Shown: piece by piece, positions 9,223 to 17,576 of the stretch | How positions within the stretch are numbered: the stretch's first letter is position 1 | How the letters are laid out: the number at the start of each line of letters is the position of its first letter | Assembly: GCA_910585995.1 (NCBI GenBank) | Contig: CAJUGG010000047.1 | Coordinates: 1-61,431 of the forward strand | DNA length: 61,431 nt | Reading direction: 5' to 3' | DNA from: an uncultured Lachnospiraceae bacterium | GTDB lineage: Bacteria; Bacillota; Clostridia; Lachnospirales; Lachnospiraceae | Notes under the pieces: generated by a model | What the model saw: the letters and a program-made list of their open reading frames with translations, nothing else | Database searches by the model: none | Told to the model about the DNA's origin: nothing | Position numbers and translations under genes: made by a program

Positions 9223-9839
9223 TATTGTCCCATGATCTTCATCCACCCTGCGGTATAGAAATCATTTAACTGCTGTAAAAACACCTTCGCATCTTCAAAC
9301 GGCATTCTGTGCAGGACCATTTCAAAAAAGGCACCTATCATCCCCGTTGCCATGATATGCTCCAGCCTTTCATCAATCTTAGGAGCAGGAGTGCCAAGCT
9401 CCTCCAAAACCTTATAATATTTATGGGTAGACTCCACTTCAAGCTCCACCATATCATCAATCATGGATGCGTATTTTGTACCCTCCGAACATTTCAGGAT
9501 CAGATAAAATTCATCCATATGCCCACAGGAAAAGTCAAGCAGGTCATACATACACTCTGATGACATTTTTCCCATCTGTTCCGGCTGCTTTTCCATGGGC
9601 AGGCTTTCAAAATATTCATGTGCCTGCCGATACCGGTTCATCATATATTCATAGGACGGGTTCACCAAAGCCGCAAACAGCTCTTCCTTGTTGTCATAAT
9701 AGCCATAAAATGCCCCGGTAGTCACGCCTGCGGTTTTGACGATATTTCGCAGGGATGCAGCCTGGAACCCCTTTTCCATAAACTCTGTCTTGGCCGCCGT
9801 ATGGATCAGTTCCAATGTGCTTCTTTCCGTCTCACTCAT
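9222..9839 (-). CDS. TetR-family transcriptional regulator
   Basis: The 205-residue protein has the TetR helix-turn-helix at about 10-55 (FMEKGFQAASLRNIVKTAGV, then TTGAFYGYYDNKEELFAALV) and a helical ligand-binding domain after it. It is transcribed toward the ABC pair but separated from it by a hairpin and by the pair's own promoter. A 28-bp palindromic region at 9861-9888 lies 20 bp upstream of its start, probably its own operator. The ligand is unknown. Confidence 0.88.
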   Translation of the reverse strand: MSETERSTLELIHTAAKTEFMEKGFQAASLRNIVKTAGVTTGAFYGYYDNKEELFAALVNPSYEYMMNRYRQAHEYFESLPMEKQPEQMGKMSSECMYDLLDFSCGHMDEFYLILKCSEGTKYASMIDDMVELEVESTHKYYKVLEELGTPAPKIDERLEHIMATGMIGAFFEMVLHRMPFEDAKVFLQQLNDFYTAGWMKIMGQ

Positions 9840-9860
9840 TCTGCTCGACTCCTCTTCTTA

Positions 9861-9888
9861 TATAACAGTGTTATATAGCACTGTTATA
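9861..9888. promoter_or_regulatory. Probable TetR operator, nested palindromes
   Basis: TATAACAGTG (9861-9870) and CACTGTTATA (9879-9888) form a perfect 10-bp inverted repeat with an 8-bp centre. Nested inside is a 15-bp palindrome, TATAACAGTGTTATA (9861-9875). A further half-site ACTGTTATAA lies at 9983. Its position directly before the tetR start fits autoregulation. Confidence 0.6.
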
Positions 9889-10061
9889 TTATAGCTTACG
9901 CCAATATTTTTGTCAAGAGAATATCATAAATTTCGATTGAAAAAAACAGACAAAAAAACAGCAGCCTGATTTTCTCAAGCCACTGTTATAATACTGAAAA
10001 CAAGTCCAAATGTCAGCAGTTTTGATTTTATTTTTTCATCTTCCACAGTCCTTTTCTGAAA

Positions 10062-10484
10062 TTATGCCAGTGCTTTTCCGAGCGCCCTGCAATTATCCAG
10101 CGCATCTTCATCCGGTGCCTCATTGCAGGTTACGCTGTCACACACAAGCACTGCACCTGCCTTCCGGCAGGTTTCCTCCCAGTTCTGCATCCATTCCCCG
10201 TCGCCCCATCCATAAGAACCAAACAGCCCGATCCTTTTACCGCCGAGCTTTCCTTCTACGGAATCAAACATTGGCTGAAATTCGTCTTCTTCCAATACCT
10301 CCGCGCCCATAGCCGGGCAGCCAAAGGCAACTGCATCATAGGAATCCACTTTGGAAACATCAAATTCCGAAACAGTAAGCAGTTCTGCCTCTGCTCCTCC
10401 TGCTTTCGCGCCTTCTATAACTGCCTCCGCCATTGCCTCCGTGTTTCCGGTCCCACTCCAATAAACTACCACTATTTTAGCCAT
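10062..10484 (-). CDS. Flavodoxin (short chain)
   Basis: The 140-residue electron carrier has the FMN phosphate loop at residues 8-15 (WSGTGNTEAMA), then AVAFGCPAMGAEVLEEDEF and GLFGSYGWGDGEWM, the usual short-chain clostridial flavodoxin pattern. Flavodoxin replaces ferredoxin when iron is scarce. It follows the DUF3793 gene by about 38 bp on the same strand, and the unit is preceded by the DtxR-like box at 11161, so iron control is plausible. Confidence 0.9.
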   Translation of the reverse strand: MAKIVVVYWSGTGNTEAMAEAVIEGAKAGGAEAELLTVSEFDVSKVDSYDAVAFGCPAMGAEVLEEDEFQPMFDSVEGKLGGKRIGLFGSYGWGDGEWMQNWEETCRKAGAVLVCDSVTCNEAPDEDALDNCRALGKALA

Positions 10485-10522
10485 ACTATGTATCCTGCCT
10501 TTCTATATAAATATTTGATATA

Positions 10523-11074
10523 TCAAACGGTTGCTGTAAGCCGTTCAATAGACTTCCCCTGTGCAAACTGTGCAAGGCAGACCTCTGTACATTTTTGGTA
10601 TCCCGCAAATGTTTCTTTTGCCTTATCCACATCGCCGTAGACTTTCCATTCCCCCACGCACTTATACCTTTCCGCCCTGTTTTCAATAAAGCCGCATACA
10701 TCTTCCGGCGGATAGCCAAGAAATAATCCGATCTCGTGAGGAAATTCCCCGCCATCCGCCAGCCTCTGCATAAGCTGGACAATGCACTGTTCCGGTTCTT
10801 TGAACGTATACCCTCGTTCTTCTAACAGCCTGCAGGCGGCAGACTGCTGCAGATCCTGCACAAGCCTTGACGGACGGTAAGCATAGATAAGCGCGCATCC
10901 GTTCCGGTAGCGGAGGGACAGGACCCTGACACCTTTTTTCACAAGAACCCCATTCAGTCTGCGGACGCTGTTCCTCATTTCCTTTTCATCTGCAAAGCGG
11001 CAGGAAAACAGATTCGCCGTTTTTATCCCTGCCAGGGTTGGGGAACAATGGCGGACAAATACTTCTTCAGACAT
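10523..11074 (-). CDS. DUF3793 family protein
   Basis: The 183-residue protein opens with the family hallmark HCSPTLAGIKTANLFSC, followed by a helical region with LLEERGY, FPHEIGLFLGYPPEDVCGFI and a C-terminal FAGYQKCTEVCLAQFAQG. DUF3793 genes in Clostridia are commonly found beside flavodoxin and iron-uptake genes; the biochemical role is unknown. Cysteines in HCSPTL..FSC and YQKCTEVC could bind a metal. The start ATG overlaps a 24-codon upstream reading frame in another frame. Confidence 0.8.
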   Translation of the reverse strand: MSEEVFVRHCSPTLAGIKTANLFSCRFADEKEMRNSVRRLNGVLVKKGVRVLSLRYRNGCALIYAYRPSRLVQDLQQSAACRLLEERGYTFKEPEQCIVQLMQRLADGGEFPHEIGLFLGYPPEDVCGFIENRAERYKCVGEWKVYGDVDKAKETFAGYQKCTEVCLAQFAQGKSIERLTATV

Positions 11075-11141
11075 ACATGCCCTCCCCGCTTTTTGCCTTA
11101 TGGCCTTCTAAGATTTCCCGCCCAATAATCACCACGCTCAT
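11067..11141 (-). CDS. Short reading frame overlapping DUF3793 start (possible DUF2325 remnant or leader peptide)
   Basis: ATG at 11141 sits 5 bases from a good AAAGGAGATGATG site and opens a 24-codon frame, MSVVIIGREILEGHKAKSGE to YV, which ends 7 bp inside the DUF3793 gene. The first residues resemble the N-terminus of DUF2325 proteins (MSVVIxGG), which often precede DUF3793, so this may be a deletion remnant now serving translational coupling. Identity is not certain. Confidence 0.4.
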   Translation of the reverse strand: MSVVIIGREILEGHKAKSGEGMYV

Positions 11142-11160
11142 TCCACATCATCTCCTTTTG

Positions 11161-11176
11161 GTTAGTATAAACTAAC
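11161..11176. promoter_or_regulatory. DtxR/IdeR-like operator, copy 2 (DUF3793-flavodoxin promoter)
   Basis: GTTAGTATAAACTAAC, nearly perfect palindrome overlapping the minus-strand -10 TATACT, about 20 bp before the first ATG. Matches the copies at 9061 and 12342. Confidence 0.55.
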
Positions 11177-11310
11177 TTTCTATCAAAAATAATAGCCTTT
11201 TGCAAGGCACAATAAAATTGTAGCATCTTTTCTTTTGCCTTTCTGCTCCATCAAAACAGAAAAATGCTCCAAAACAGCACTCTTTAAAGAACACGGTTCT
11301 GGAGCGGCTG

Positions 11311-12294
11311 TCACTGCCTTCTTGGACTGTCATGCATTTTTCGGTATTCGCCCGGAGTTTCTCCCATGATCTTATGAAAAGCAGATGCAAATTTCCCTGC
11401 ATTGCTATACCCAAATTCAGCAGCCACCTCCAATATGGAAGTGTCCGTATGGATCAGCCGCAGGGCGGCAGACTGCATTTTCAATATACGGATATAGGAA
11501 CATACCGGAACGCCGTACACGCCTTTGAACGCATTCTGGAGATGGGTCTGTGATACATGAAACCTGCCGGAAAGTTCAGACACAGATACCTGCCTGTCTA
11601 AATTTTCCGATAGCCATGTAGCTGCTTCCTTGGCAAGATCCGCCTGCATTTTCGACAGCGAAAGGGCGGACACACTGTTCTTTTCCGGGCCGATGCTCCC
11701 AAGCACGAAAAGCAGTTCCAGAATCTTTATTTTGAAATAACCTTTTTTACAGTCTTCCGGCACCGAATACAGTTCAGAAAAGATATGCTCGATATATGCC
11801 TGGGAACGTATAATAAAGCAGTTTTCATCTTTGCACAGCCGTCTGGCCAGCTCCTTTGGACGGACATTTACATCCTCCAGAAAGCAGGAAAGACACTCCG
11901 GTGCGGTATCTGTGTCAATACAGATGGATATACCGTGGTAATGACAGAGCGGAAAACTATATTCACTGAAACACTGCTTTTTTACCGTAACGGACAGATC
12001 ACCCGGCATAATATAAGCGCTCCCGTCCTCCCGCCCCTGCTCCATACGTCCTTCATGGCAGTGATGTATTTCCATAAAATTTCCCTCTTTCTCTGTCCCG
12101 AAAGAGAAAGCATCCATATGTACGGAATAGATATTCAGCCCAATCCCTGGAAACACCTTGTAGGAAGCGACCTCTGCATCGCCCCTGTCATTTTGGAATC
12201 TATAGATCTCCGGCTTGTATTCCGGGGAGCTGTTTGTTTCACCGCACAGGACGCAGCAGATATCCTTTTCATCCTTTTCTCTGTAATTCATCAT
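11311..12294 (-). CDS. AraC-family transcriptional regulator
   Basis: The 327-residue protein has a C-terminal pair of AraC helix-turn-helix units at about 225-320 (SVSELSGRFHVSQTHLQNAF, then SILEVAAEFGYSNAGKFASA and the FHKIMGETPGEYRK end). The N-terminal about 200 residues lack an obvious known sensor motif but have several cysteines. Clostridial regulators of this shape accompany iron/siderophore-type ABC pairs, as YbtA does in enterobacteria; function here is inferred. Its promoter carries the third copy of the iron-box-like palindrome. Confidence 0.85.
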   Translation of the reverse strand: MMNYREKDEKDICCVLCGETNSSPEYKPEIYRFQNDRGDAEVASYKVFPGIGLNIYSVHMDAFSFGTEKEGNFMEIHHCHEGRMEQGREDGSAYIMPGDLSVTVKKQCFSEYSFPLCHYHGISICIDTDTAPECLSCFLEDVNVRPKELARRLCKDENCFIIRSQAYIEHIFSELYSVPEDCKKGYFKIKILELLFVLGSIGPEKNSVSALSLSKMQADLAKEAATWLSENLDRQVSVSELSGRFHVSQTHLQNAFKGVYGVPVCSYIRILKMQSAALRLIHTDTSILEVAAEFGYSNAGKFASAFHKIMGETPGEYRKMHDSPRRQ

Positions 12295-12341
12295 ACACCT
12301 CTCTTAATCTTCTCATTTGCCGCCGCTTCTACCTCATTATA

Positions 12342-12357
12342 GTTAGTTCTAGCTAAC
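12342..12357. promoter_or_regulatory. DtxR/IdeR-like operator, copy 3 (AraC promoter)
   Basis: GTTAGTTCTAGCTAAC, directly followed on the minus strand by TATAAT. It lies 48 bp upstream of the AraC start. It differs from copy 1 at one position. Confidence 0.55.
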
Positions 12358-12408
12358 CCATCGGTTTATTTTAAGACTGCCTACGCTCCGCTTCGGTCCA
12401 TCCAAAAC

Positions 12409-12425
12409 AAGCGCCACTGGCGCTT
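12409..12425 (-). terminator. Hairpin terminator after the XRE membrane regulator
   Basis: AAGCGCCACTGGCGCTT is an 8+1+8 perfect palindrome followed on the minus strand by GTTTT. A second hairpin (TGCCAG/CTGGCA) lies about 10-25 bp upstream on that strand. Confidence 0.5.
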
Positions 12426-12524
12426 AAGACCTGTTGCCAGCTCTGGCAGCCTTAATAACTATCATCCCTTCCATGGATACCAGTCCGTTCACAAAATTAC
12501 AGAACTTCGCGCCATGGGAAGCAT

Positions 12525-13022
12525 CTAGTAGCAAACAATTCCAATGATTGCACCAATAAGGATCACCGGTGCCACTCTGACAAACAGCCATTCAAATGAG
12601 TGAAATGCCACTCCAAGAACGGCTGTTTCTGGGTCGCTATAATTCCACCCCAAGTAAGAACTTTCTGATGCCAATAAGATTGCAAAAATTATTACTATGA
12701 TTGCACATAACGAAACAAGCGACCAATAAATAATTTTTCTTCTCGTGGTTTTCCTTTGTGTCAGTTGCAAGTTTATCACCTCCAATTTTTCGGAGATGGC
12801 TTTTAAAGTATCAGCCTCCTTTTCGATAACCGTTTCTCCCAGCAGTGTACTTACAGGTGTATCAAGCACTTCTGATAGGGAGATTAACATATCAGAATCA
12901 GGAACTGACAGTCCTTGCTCCCATTTAGAAACTGTCTGTCGCACGATGTTCAGCTTGACAGCAAGCTCTTGTTGTGAAAGTCCTTTTGATTTTCTGATTG
13001 CTTTCATATTTTCGTTAAGCAT
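12525..13022 (-). CDS. XRE-type helix-turn-helix protein with C-terminal membrane segments
   Basis: The 165-residue protein has an N-terminal Cro/C1 helix-turn-helix (MLNENMKAIRKSKGLSQQEL, ending LSEVLDTPVSTLLGE, about 1-65). A short coiled segment follows, then two hydrophobic helices (about 95-120 and 145-165). HTH proteins with membrane tails are frequent in Firmicutes and may sense envelope state. ATG 13022 is chosen because GGAGG precedes it; upstream in-frame codons lack a ribosome-binding site. Targets are unknown. Confidence 0.8.
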   Translation of the reverse strand: MLNENMKAIRKSKGLSQQELAVKLNIVRQTVSKWEQGLSVPDSDMLISLSEVLDTPVSTLLGETVIEKEADTLKAISEKLEVINLQLTQRKTTRRKIIYWSLVSLCAIIVIIFAILLASESSYLGWNYSDPETAVLGVAFHSFEWLFVRVAPVILIGAIIGIVCY

Positions 13023-13244
13023 TAGGGATAGCCTCCTTTCGATTGTCATCCCTATTGTAGCCCAAACTGCCCGTTGCCACAAGCAACGCATTTTAACATT
13101 TCTTGTACTCTGAGGGAATAAGGTCTGTAGGAAACGCAAAAGCTATTCCCGAAAGGTATAGAACCTCAACGCCATTATATCCCGAAATCCCGGCTAAATC
13201 AATTGGAACTTTTTTGTCCAAAGTATTGCGAAAAATGAAATTTT
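13023..13244. other. Intergenic region without recognised gene
   Basis: About 220 bases between the XRE start and the IS remnant. The XRE ribosome-binding site and probable promoter lie at its left end; nothing else with coding or strong structural signal is visible. Confidence 0.4.
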
Positions 13245-14272
13245 AAATTCCACTCTGCATAAGCAGTGTGGAATTTAGTCTTACACAAACAGAATTCTCT
13301 CTTTCATAAGTATGATATCCTTCTGTTAATGATCAGACAGCAGTAACAGGAGGTTCTATTATGTCCAGTATCATTCCAGGTAACCAGAAACACCTTACTC
13401 TCGCTGATAGACAATATATTGAGGATTCTCTGGAGCAGGGACGTTCCTTTAAGGACATCGCCAAATTCCTTTGTAAAGATCCTACTACCATCTCCAAAAA
13501 GGTCAGACTCCACAGGATGGATGACGTGCACCCCAAACGGATCTTCAACAACTCTCATAACTTTTGTACCAGACGCTTCCGCTGCCGTAAGACCAATGTC
13601 TGCGGTAAGATTATTCTCTGTGACACAAAATGCGCTTCCTGCATCAAATGTAATCAGGTGCGCCCTTCTTTTGTTAAAGAGCAGTGCAGACGTCTCGACA
13701 AGGCTCCCTACGTCTGCAACGGGTATCCTGAACCGGCGGACAAAGGGCGCTGTAAGAGCCGCATTTGACCGAATGGAGCAGGCGCTGGGAACTTATGATT
13801 TCCTGACTGTTTTTGGCATATGTCTGACAGACCGGGGATCAGAATTGGGGGACCCCAATGCGCTGGAAACCGGAATTAACGGGATCGGGCGTATGAATCT
13901 TTACTACTGCGATCCCATGCGCAGCAATCAAAAGGGCGGGATTGAAGAAGTACATACCCTTCTGCGGATAATTCTTCCCAAAGGAACCATCTTTACCCAT
14001 CTGACCCAGTGGGATGTCCGGAAATGCGTGGATCACATCAATGGGTACGCACGAGAAAAATTGGGAGGTGCAACGCCGTATGATCTTTCACTTCAAAAAT
14101 TTGGCCCGGATATTCTCCGGGTCCTGCAGCTTAAATATGTCGCCCCGGATGAGGTAACACTCACGCCAAAGCTGCTTAAGTAACCTGTCATATTTTTCAC
14201 TGCCACTGTCTGATCAGATTTAAAACCATTTTGTCATGACCTGTGGAATTCAGTCGTACACAGACCGGATTC
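13245..14272 (+). mobile_element. Degenerate IS30-family element
   Basis: The block contains a broken IS30-like transposase. At the left end a near-perfect hairpin (AAATTCCAC and GTGGAATTT arms, 13245-13276) overlaps the start of a 31-bp sequence (13267-13297). That sequence recurs in direct orientation at 14242-14272 (TGTGGAATT.AGTC.TACACA). TGATCAGACAG at about 13330 has an inverted partner near 14205. The repeats in direct rather than inverted orientation suggest rearrangement, so exact ends are uncertain. Confidence 0.5.
13361..14183 (+). pseudogene. IS30-family transposase, internal deletion and frameshift
   Basis: The first part (13361-13768) encodes an IS30 N-terminus: LTLADRQYIEDSLEQGRSF, KDIAKFLCKDPTTISKKV and a cysteine-rich stretch. 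It runs out of frame at about 13740. From about 13765 another frame gives the C-terminal catalytic part: LTDRGSEL, NLYYCDPMRSNQKGGIEEVH, then PKGTIFTHLTQWDV and HINGYAREKLGG. The piece between, holding the first catalytic aspartate and much of the core, is missing. The element cannot encode an active transposase. Confidence 0.75.
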
Positions 14273-14391
14273 AGAGGTCCGTTTGTCATGCTCTGATTTT
14301 CAAATTCCGGTGAAAAATACGATATAATTATCCCATACAGACCACATTTCGGGACTGAAAATTTGAAAAAACAGACAAATTTGGAAGTGCG

Positions 14392-14700
14392 ATGGAATTT
14401 ACTTCTTCATACGGAATTTACTTTTTCAAGTCAGCCTTTCAAAGTACAAAAGTCCTGTTCACCAGCAATCTGAGTACAAATGGTGCGCTTATGGTACAGA
14501 AGGGTCTGGCCTATTCGATCGCGCTTGAAGGGTCGGTGCCTTTTTGGGATAAAGAAAAAATTACGTACCGGCCCTTGTACCCGGAATTGATGGCAAACAG
14601 TGTGTTTGCGTGGAAAAAGCAGCAGCCTTTCAGTCTGGCAGCATCAAAATTCATAGAACATATTAAATGCTTTTTAGGCATAGTTTCTTATAAAAACTAA
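14392..14700 (+). pseudogene. C-terminal remnant of a LysR-type regulator
   Basis: The 102-codon frame from about residue 25 on matches the end of a LysR substrate-binding domain (ALMVQKGLAYSIALEGSV, ITYRPLYPELMANSVFAW, then FSLAASKFIEHIKCFLG). The helix-turn-helix and most of the sensor domain are absent; the break lies beside the IS30 remnant, which probably removed it. The first residues are likely non-native. Confidence 0.6.
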
Positions 14701-14704
14701 GTAT

Positions 14705-14781
14705 TTGATATAACATGGAATCAATTCTATAATGTAGGTGCAGAAAAAAGTACGGTTTACTTTTTCTGTACCTACTTTTTT
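14705..14781 (+). promoter_or_regulatory. Consensus promoter running directly into a terminator hairpin
   Basis: TTGATA (14705-14710), 17 bp, TATAAT (14728-14733). Immediately after it, GTAGGT at 14734 starts a long hairpin closing with ACCTAC at 14775, followed by six T. A transcript would be only about 45 nt unless the hairpin is relieved. It could be an attenuator for the downstream MerR-like and alcohol dehydrogenase genes, or a leftover mobile-element end. Confidence 0.45.
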
Positions 14782-14794
14782 GTGGAGGTAAGAG

Positions 14795-14959
14795 ATGACT
14801 TTAGGGGAAATAACAAAACAAATGGAAGAAAACGGAAGAACGAAAGAAGAAAAAATAAGGATTTTGAGAAAAAACAGAGCGCAGTTATTAGAGGAGATCC
14901 ATGGTAAGCAGCAATTATTAGATCAGTTGGACTATATGCTCTATGAGATGAAAAAATAA
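14795..14959 (+). CDS. Short coiled-coil protein, probably MerR C-terminal remnant
   Basis: A 54-codon frame behind GGAGG: MTLGEITKQMEENGRTKEEK, then a helical stretch RAQLLEEIHGKQQLLDQLDY ending MLYEMKK. The helix resembles the C-terminal dimerisation coil of MerR regulators that commonly precede iron alcohol dehydrogenases; the DNA-binding half is missing. It could still be translated, but regulatory function is unlikely. Confidence 0.45.
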   Translation: MTLGEITKQMEENGRTKEEKIRILRKNRAQLLEEIHGKQQLLDQLDYMLYEMKK

Positions 14960-15050
14960 AACTGGAGGATTTTGCTATGAGTTATCAATTTTTTATTCCA
15001 ACCCGCACCTTGTTTGGAAGGGAAAACTAAATGAGCTTCATACACAATCA

Positions 15051-16148
15051 ATGCCTGGAAAGAAAGCAATGGTTGTCATTTCGAACGGAAAGTCAATGAA
15101 AGAAACAGGTACTCTCTATCGGGTATTGAAGGAACTGGCGCAGGACGGTGTGGAAACGGCTGTATTTGACCGGGTGCAGGCAAATCCGCTCCGCTCCACG
15201 GTCATGTCCGGTGCGGAATTCGCCAGGGAAAATCAATGTGATTTTATTGTTGCGTTAGGAGGCGGCAGCGTTATGGATGCCTCAAAAGCAATGGCTGCAA
15301 TGGCAACGAATGAAGGGGATATCTGGGACTATATGAACGGCGGTACCGGCGGCGGAAAATCGATCAAAGAAAAAGCCCTTCCGGTGATCTGCATTACGAC
15401 AACGGCAGGCACTGGCTCTGAAGCAGATCAGTGGGGTGTGATTACGAATGATGAAACCAATGAAAAGATTGGTTTTGGCGGGTATGACTGCCTGTTTCCC
15501 GTATTGTCCGTGGTCGATCCGGAACTGATGGTATCCGTTCCACCCAGGTACACGGCTTACCAGGGATTTGACGCATTGTTCCACAGCACGGAATGCTATA
15601 TTTCCAAAGCCCATAACCGGATGGGGGATATGCTGGCGCTGACTGCGATCAAAAATATCGGGAAATACCTTGTCCGGGCGGTAAAGGATGGAGCAGATCT
15701 GGAAGCCCGTGAGGGTATCGCCTTTGCAAACAATCTGTCCGGGCAGGTGATGACCGTCAGCAGCTGCACCAGCGAACATTCCATGGAACATGCCATGAGC
15801 GCCTATCATCAGGAACTGCCTCATGGGGCGGGGCTTATTATGATTTCCGCAGCTTACTATCAGCACTTTGTGGACAGTCATGAATGTGATGAACGGTTCA
15901 TCGAAATGGCAAAAGCCTTTGGAAAGGAAGATGTAGTCTGTGCGCAGGACTTTGTAGATGTGCTGATGCAGCTTCAAAAAGACTGTGGTGTTGCAGACCT
16001 GAAAATGTCCGATTTTGGTATTTCAGGAAATGAAATGGATACTCTGGCGAAAAATGCCCGCAAAACAATGGGCGGCTTGTTTGGAGCAGATCCATGTACC
16101 TTATCCCATGAGGAGTGCGTGGCAATTTACCAAAAATCTTACCGATAA
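15051..16148 (+). CDS. Iron-containing alcohol dehydrogenase, N-terminal frameshift
   Basis: The 365-residue frame encodes an Fe-dependent alcohol dehydrogenase (group III, butanol dehydrogenase-like). NAD-binding GGGSVMDASKAMA is at about 65-77. Metal-ligand regions are DALFHSTECYISKAHN (about 173) and SMEHAMSAYHQELPHGAGL (about 243-261). The native start is evidently ATG 14977 behind GGAGG (MSYQFFIPTRTLFG), but that frame hits a stop at 15028. Reading on in the ORF frame gives KGKLNELHTQS directly joined to it, so one base, probably an A in the run near 15018, was lost. The product from 15051 would lack about 25 N-terminal residues, including part of the nucleotide fold, so activity is doubtful. 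Confidence 0.72.
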   Translation: MPGKKAMVVISNGKSMKETGTLYRVLKELAQDGVETAVFDRVQANPLRSTVMSGAEFARENQCDFIVALGGGSVMDASKAMAAMATNEGDIWDYMNGGTGGGKSIKEKALPVICITTTAGTGSEADQWGVITNDETNEKIGFGGYDCLFPVLSVVDPELMVSVPPRYTAYQGFDALFHSTECYISKAHNRMGDMLALTAIKNIGKYLVRAVKDGADLEAREGIAFANNLSGQVMTVSSCTSEHSMEHAMSAYHQELPHGAGLIMISAAYYQHFVDSHECDERFIEMAKAFGKEDVVCAQDFVDVLMQLQKDCGVADLKMSDFGISGNEMDTLAKNARKTMGGLFGADPCTLSHEECVAIYQKSYR

Positions 16149-16169
16149 ACAAGAAAGGGTGTTTTTGCT

Positions 16170-16823
16170 ATGAGAGAGATCCATAATGAAGCCAAAAATG
16201 GAGTGGAAAGCACTCTGTCGCAAACTGAAGAACAGACAGAACAATCTACGGATTATGAACAAGTAGGTTCTGGAACAGAAATTCAGAAGTCATTAGAAGC
16301 GGTTTCAGAGCCGGAACAGGAGTCGGATATGGGGACAAAAACCTTAGTAGTGTATTTTTCTGCTACTGGAACGACAAAGCTATTGGCAGAATATGCGGCG
16401 GAAATTCTAAACGCCGATCTTTATGAAATCGTGCCGGAAGACCCTTATACGGAGGAGGATTTAGCATATTATACAAATGGCCGGGCAGATCAGGAGCAGA
16501 ACGATCCTTCCATACGTCCAGGGATTTCTGGCAGTGTGGAGAATATGGAGGAATATAATACGATCATCCTCGGCTACCCTATCTGGCACGGACAGGCGCC
16601 ACGGATTATCAGTACCTTTTTAGAGAACTACGATTTCTCAGAAAAGACCATTATTCCATTCTGTACTTCACATAGCAGTGGGGTTGGTTCCAGTGCAAGT
16701 AATCTTCACTCTCTTTGCTCTGAATCTGTACAGTGGCTTGATGGTGAAAGGTTTGCCAGTGGAACTTCAAGGGAATCAATAGAAGAATGGCTTAACAGTA
16801 TTAGTATCTCAAATTGGGAATAG
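16170..16823 (+). CDS. Flavodoxin-like protein with acidic N-terminal extension
   Basis: The 217-residue product has residues 1-55 Glu/Gln/Ser-rich, followed by a flavodoxin domain: KTLVVYFSATGTTKLLAEYA (FMN loop), EIVPEDPYTEEDLAYY, IILGYPIWHGQAPRIISTFL, then FCTSHSSGVGSS. Related clostridial proteins are lipoproteins with a signal peptide ahead of such a linker; here no signal is seen, so the exporting start may have been lost. It follows the alcohol dehydrogenase by 21 bp, a frequent neighbour pair. Confidence 0.8.
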   Translation: MREIHNEAKNGVESTLSQTEEQTEQSTDYEQVGSGTEIQKSLEAVSEPEQESDMGTKTLVVYFSATGTTKLLAEYAAEILNADLYEIVPEDPYTEEDLAYYTNGRADQEQNDPSIRPGISGSVENMEEYNTIILGYPIWHGQAPRIISTFLENYDFSEKTIIPFCTSHSSGVGSSASNLHSLCSESVQWLDGERFASGTSRESIEEWLNSISISNWE

Positions 16824-16939
16824 TCTTGATAGACTTAGATGAAAGACAAGGAGGTGGTAATATCGGCGGTGTATTAATAATCGAGTCCAATGAAGGGAGT
16901 CATTCAATTTTAGAACTGTCTATTAACCGACAGCCCCTT

Positions 16940-17266
16940 CTAATCGTCCCTGCGCTCCAATACCGCCCGAATCATGGCAACGGTGATTTCCTGTTGGCTG
17001 GGCGACGTGCTTTCCCACAGTTCCGCCAGCTCCCGTATTTTGCTGACCTCATTATCTTCCAGCGCATCCCGCAGTAGATAATCGGGGGATATTTTCAGTG
17101 CGTTGCAGATATTGATAAATACGGGCAGGCTGGGAACCTTTGTCCCGCTTTCAATCTGACGGAGATAGGTTGCGTTGATATTGCACAGCTCCGAGAGCCT
17201 GTCCGCCGTAAATCCCCGGTCTTTCCTCACCATGTTGATACGTTTGCCTAATCCTTTACCTTCCAT
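16940..17266 (-). CDS. XRE-family transcriptional regulator
   Basis: The 108-residue helix-turn-helix protein reads GLGKRINMVRKDRGFTADRL, then NATYLRQIESGTKVPSLPVF and NALKISPDYLLRDAL, the common mobile-element XRE type. The start is set at ATG 17266 (MEGKGLGKR) rather than 17296; the GGGTGG site is weak. It is divergent from decayed SymE-like and companion genes, a typical integrative-element pair. Three AGACTA-type half sites lie upstream (17314-17380). Confidence 0.8.
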   Translation of the reverse strand: MEGKGLGKRINMVRKDRGFTADRLSELCNINATYLRQIESGTKVPSLPVFINICNALKISPDYLLRDALEDNEVSKIRELAELWESTSPSQQEITVAMIRAVLERRDD

Positions 17267-17313
17267 AATGCCACCCATTTCATAAGCTATCAGCATTTAT
17301 TTTATACACTTTT

Positions 17314-17380
17314 AGACTACATTACACTTAGGAATCGCAATAGATTCCAAAAGACTATATAGTATTAGCTAATAGACTAT
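17314..17380. promoter_or_regulatory. Three AGACTA half-sites between XRE and decayed genes
   Basis: AGACTAC at 17314 and AGACTAT at 17352 and 17374 lie in the divergent promoter region, possible XRE binding sites. Copy number is low and spacing irregular. Confidence 0.3.
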
Positions 17381-17404
17381 AAAGCATGAAAGGGGAACAA
17401 TAGA

Positions 17405-17576
17405 ATGGAACTGAACTATTTTAGGGACAGGTTCTTTGATTTACTGAACGACAGCGAGGGGATGGGATTGTTGACCTGAACGCAGACGAGAGGAACAGTC
17501 TGCTACTGTCAGGACAGAGGAGGGGAATGTATTTGAAATCGTGTGCCGACAGGCAGCGGGGAAGGGGGATGGATGA
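17405..17576 (+). pseudogene. Frameshifted small gene of an integrative-element cargo family
   Basis: ATG 17405 starts MELNYFRDRFFDLLNDSEGM, stops at 17477, and continues in a second frame as VDLNADERNSLLL. A third frame gives VRTEEGNVFEIVCRQAAGKG ending at 17576. Two single-base changes thus split one short protein of about 55-60 residues. Function unknown. Confidence 0.5.

Noticed and set aside
13419..14183. 254-codon reading frame as an intact transposase
   Set aside because: Its first 110 codons are out-of-frame translation of the IS30 N-terminus; only the last part is real.
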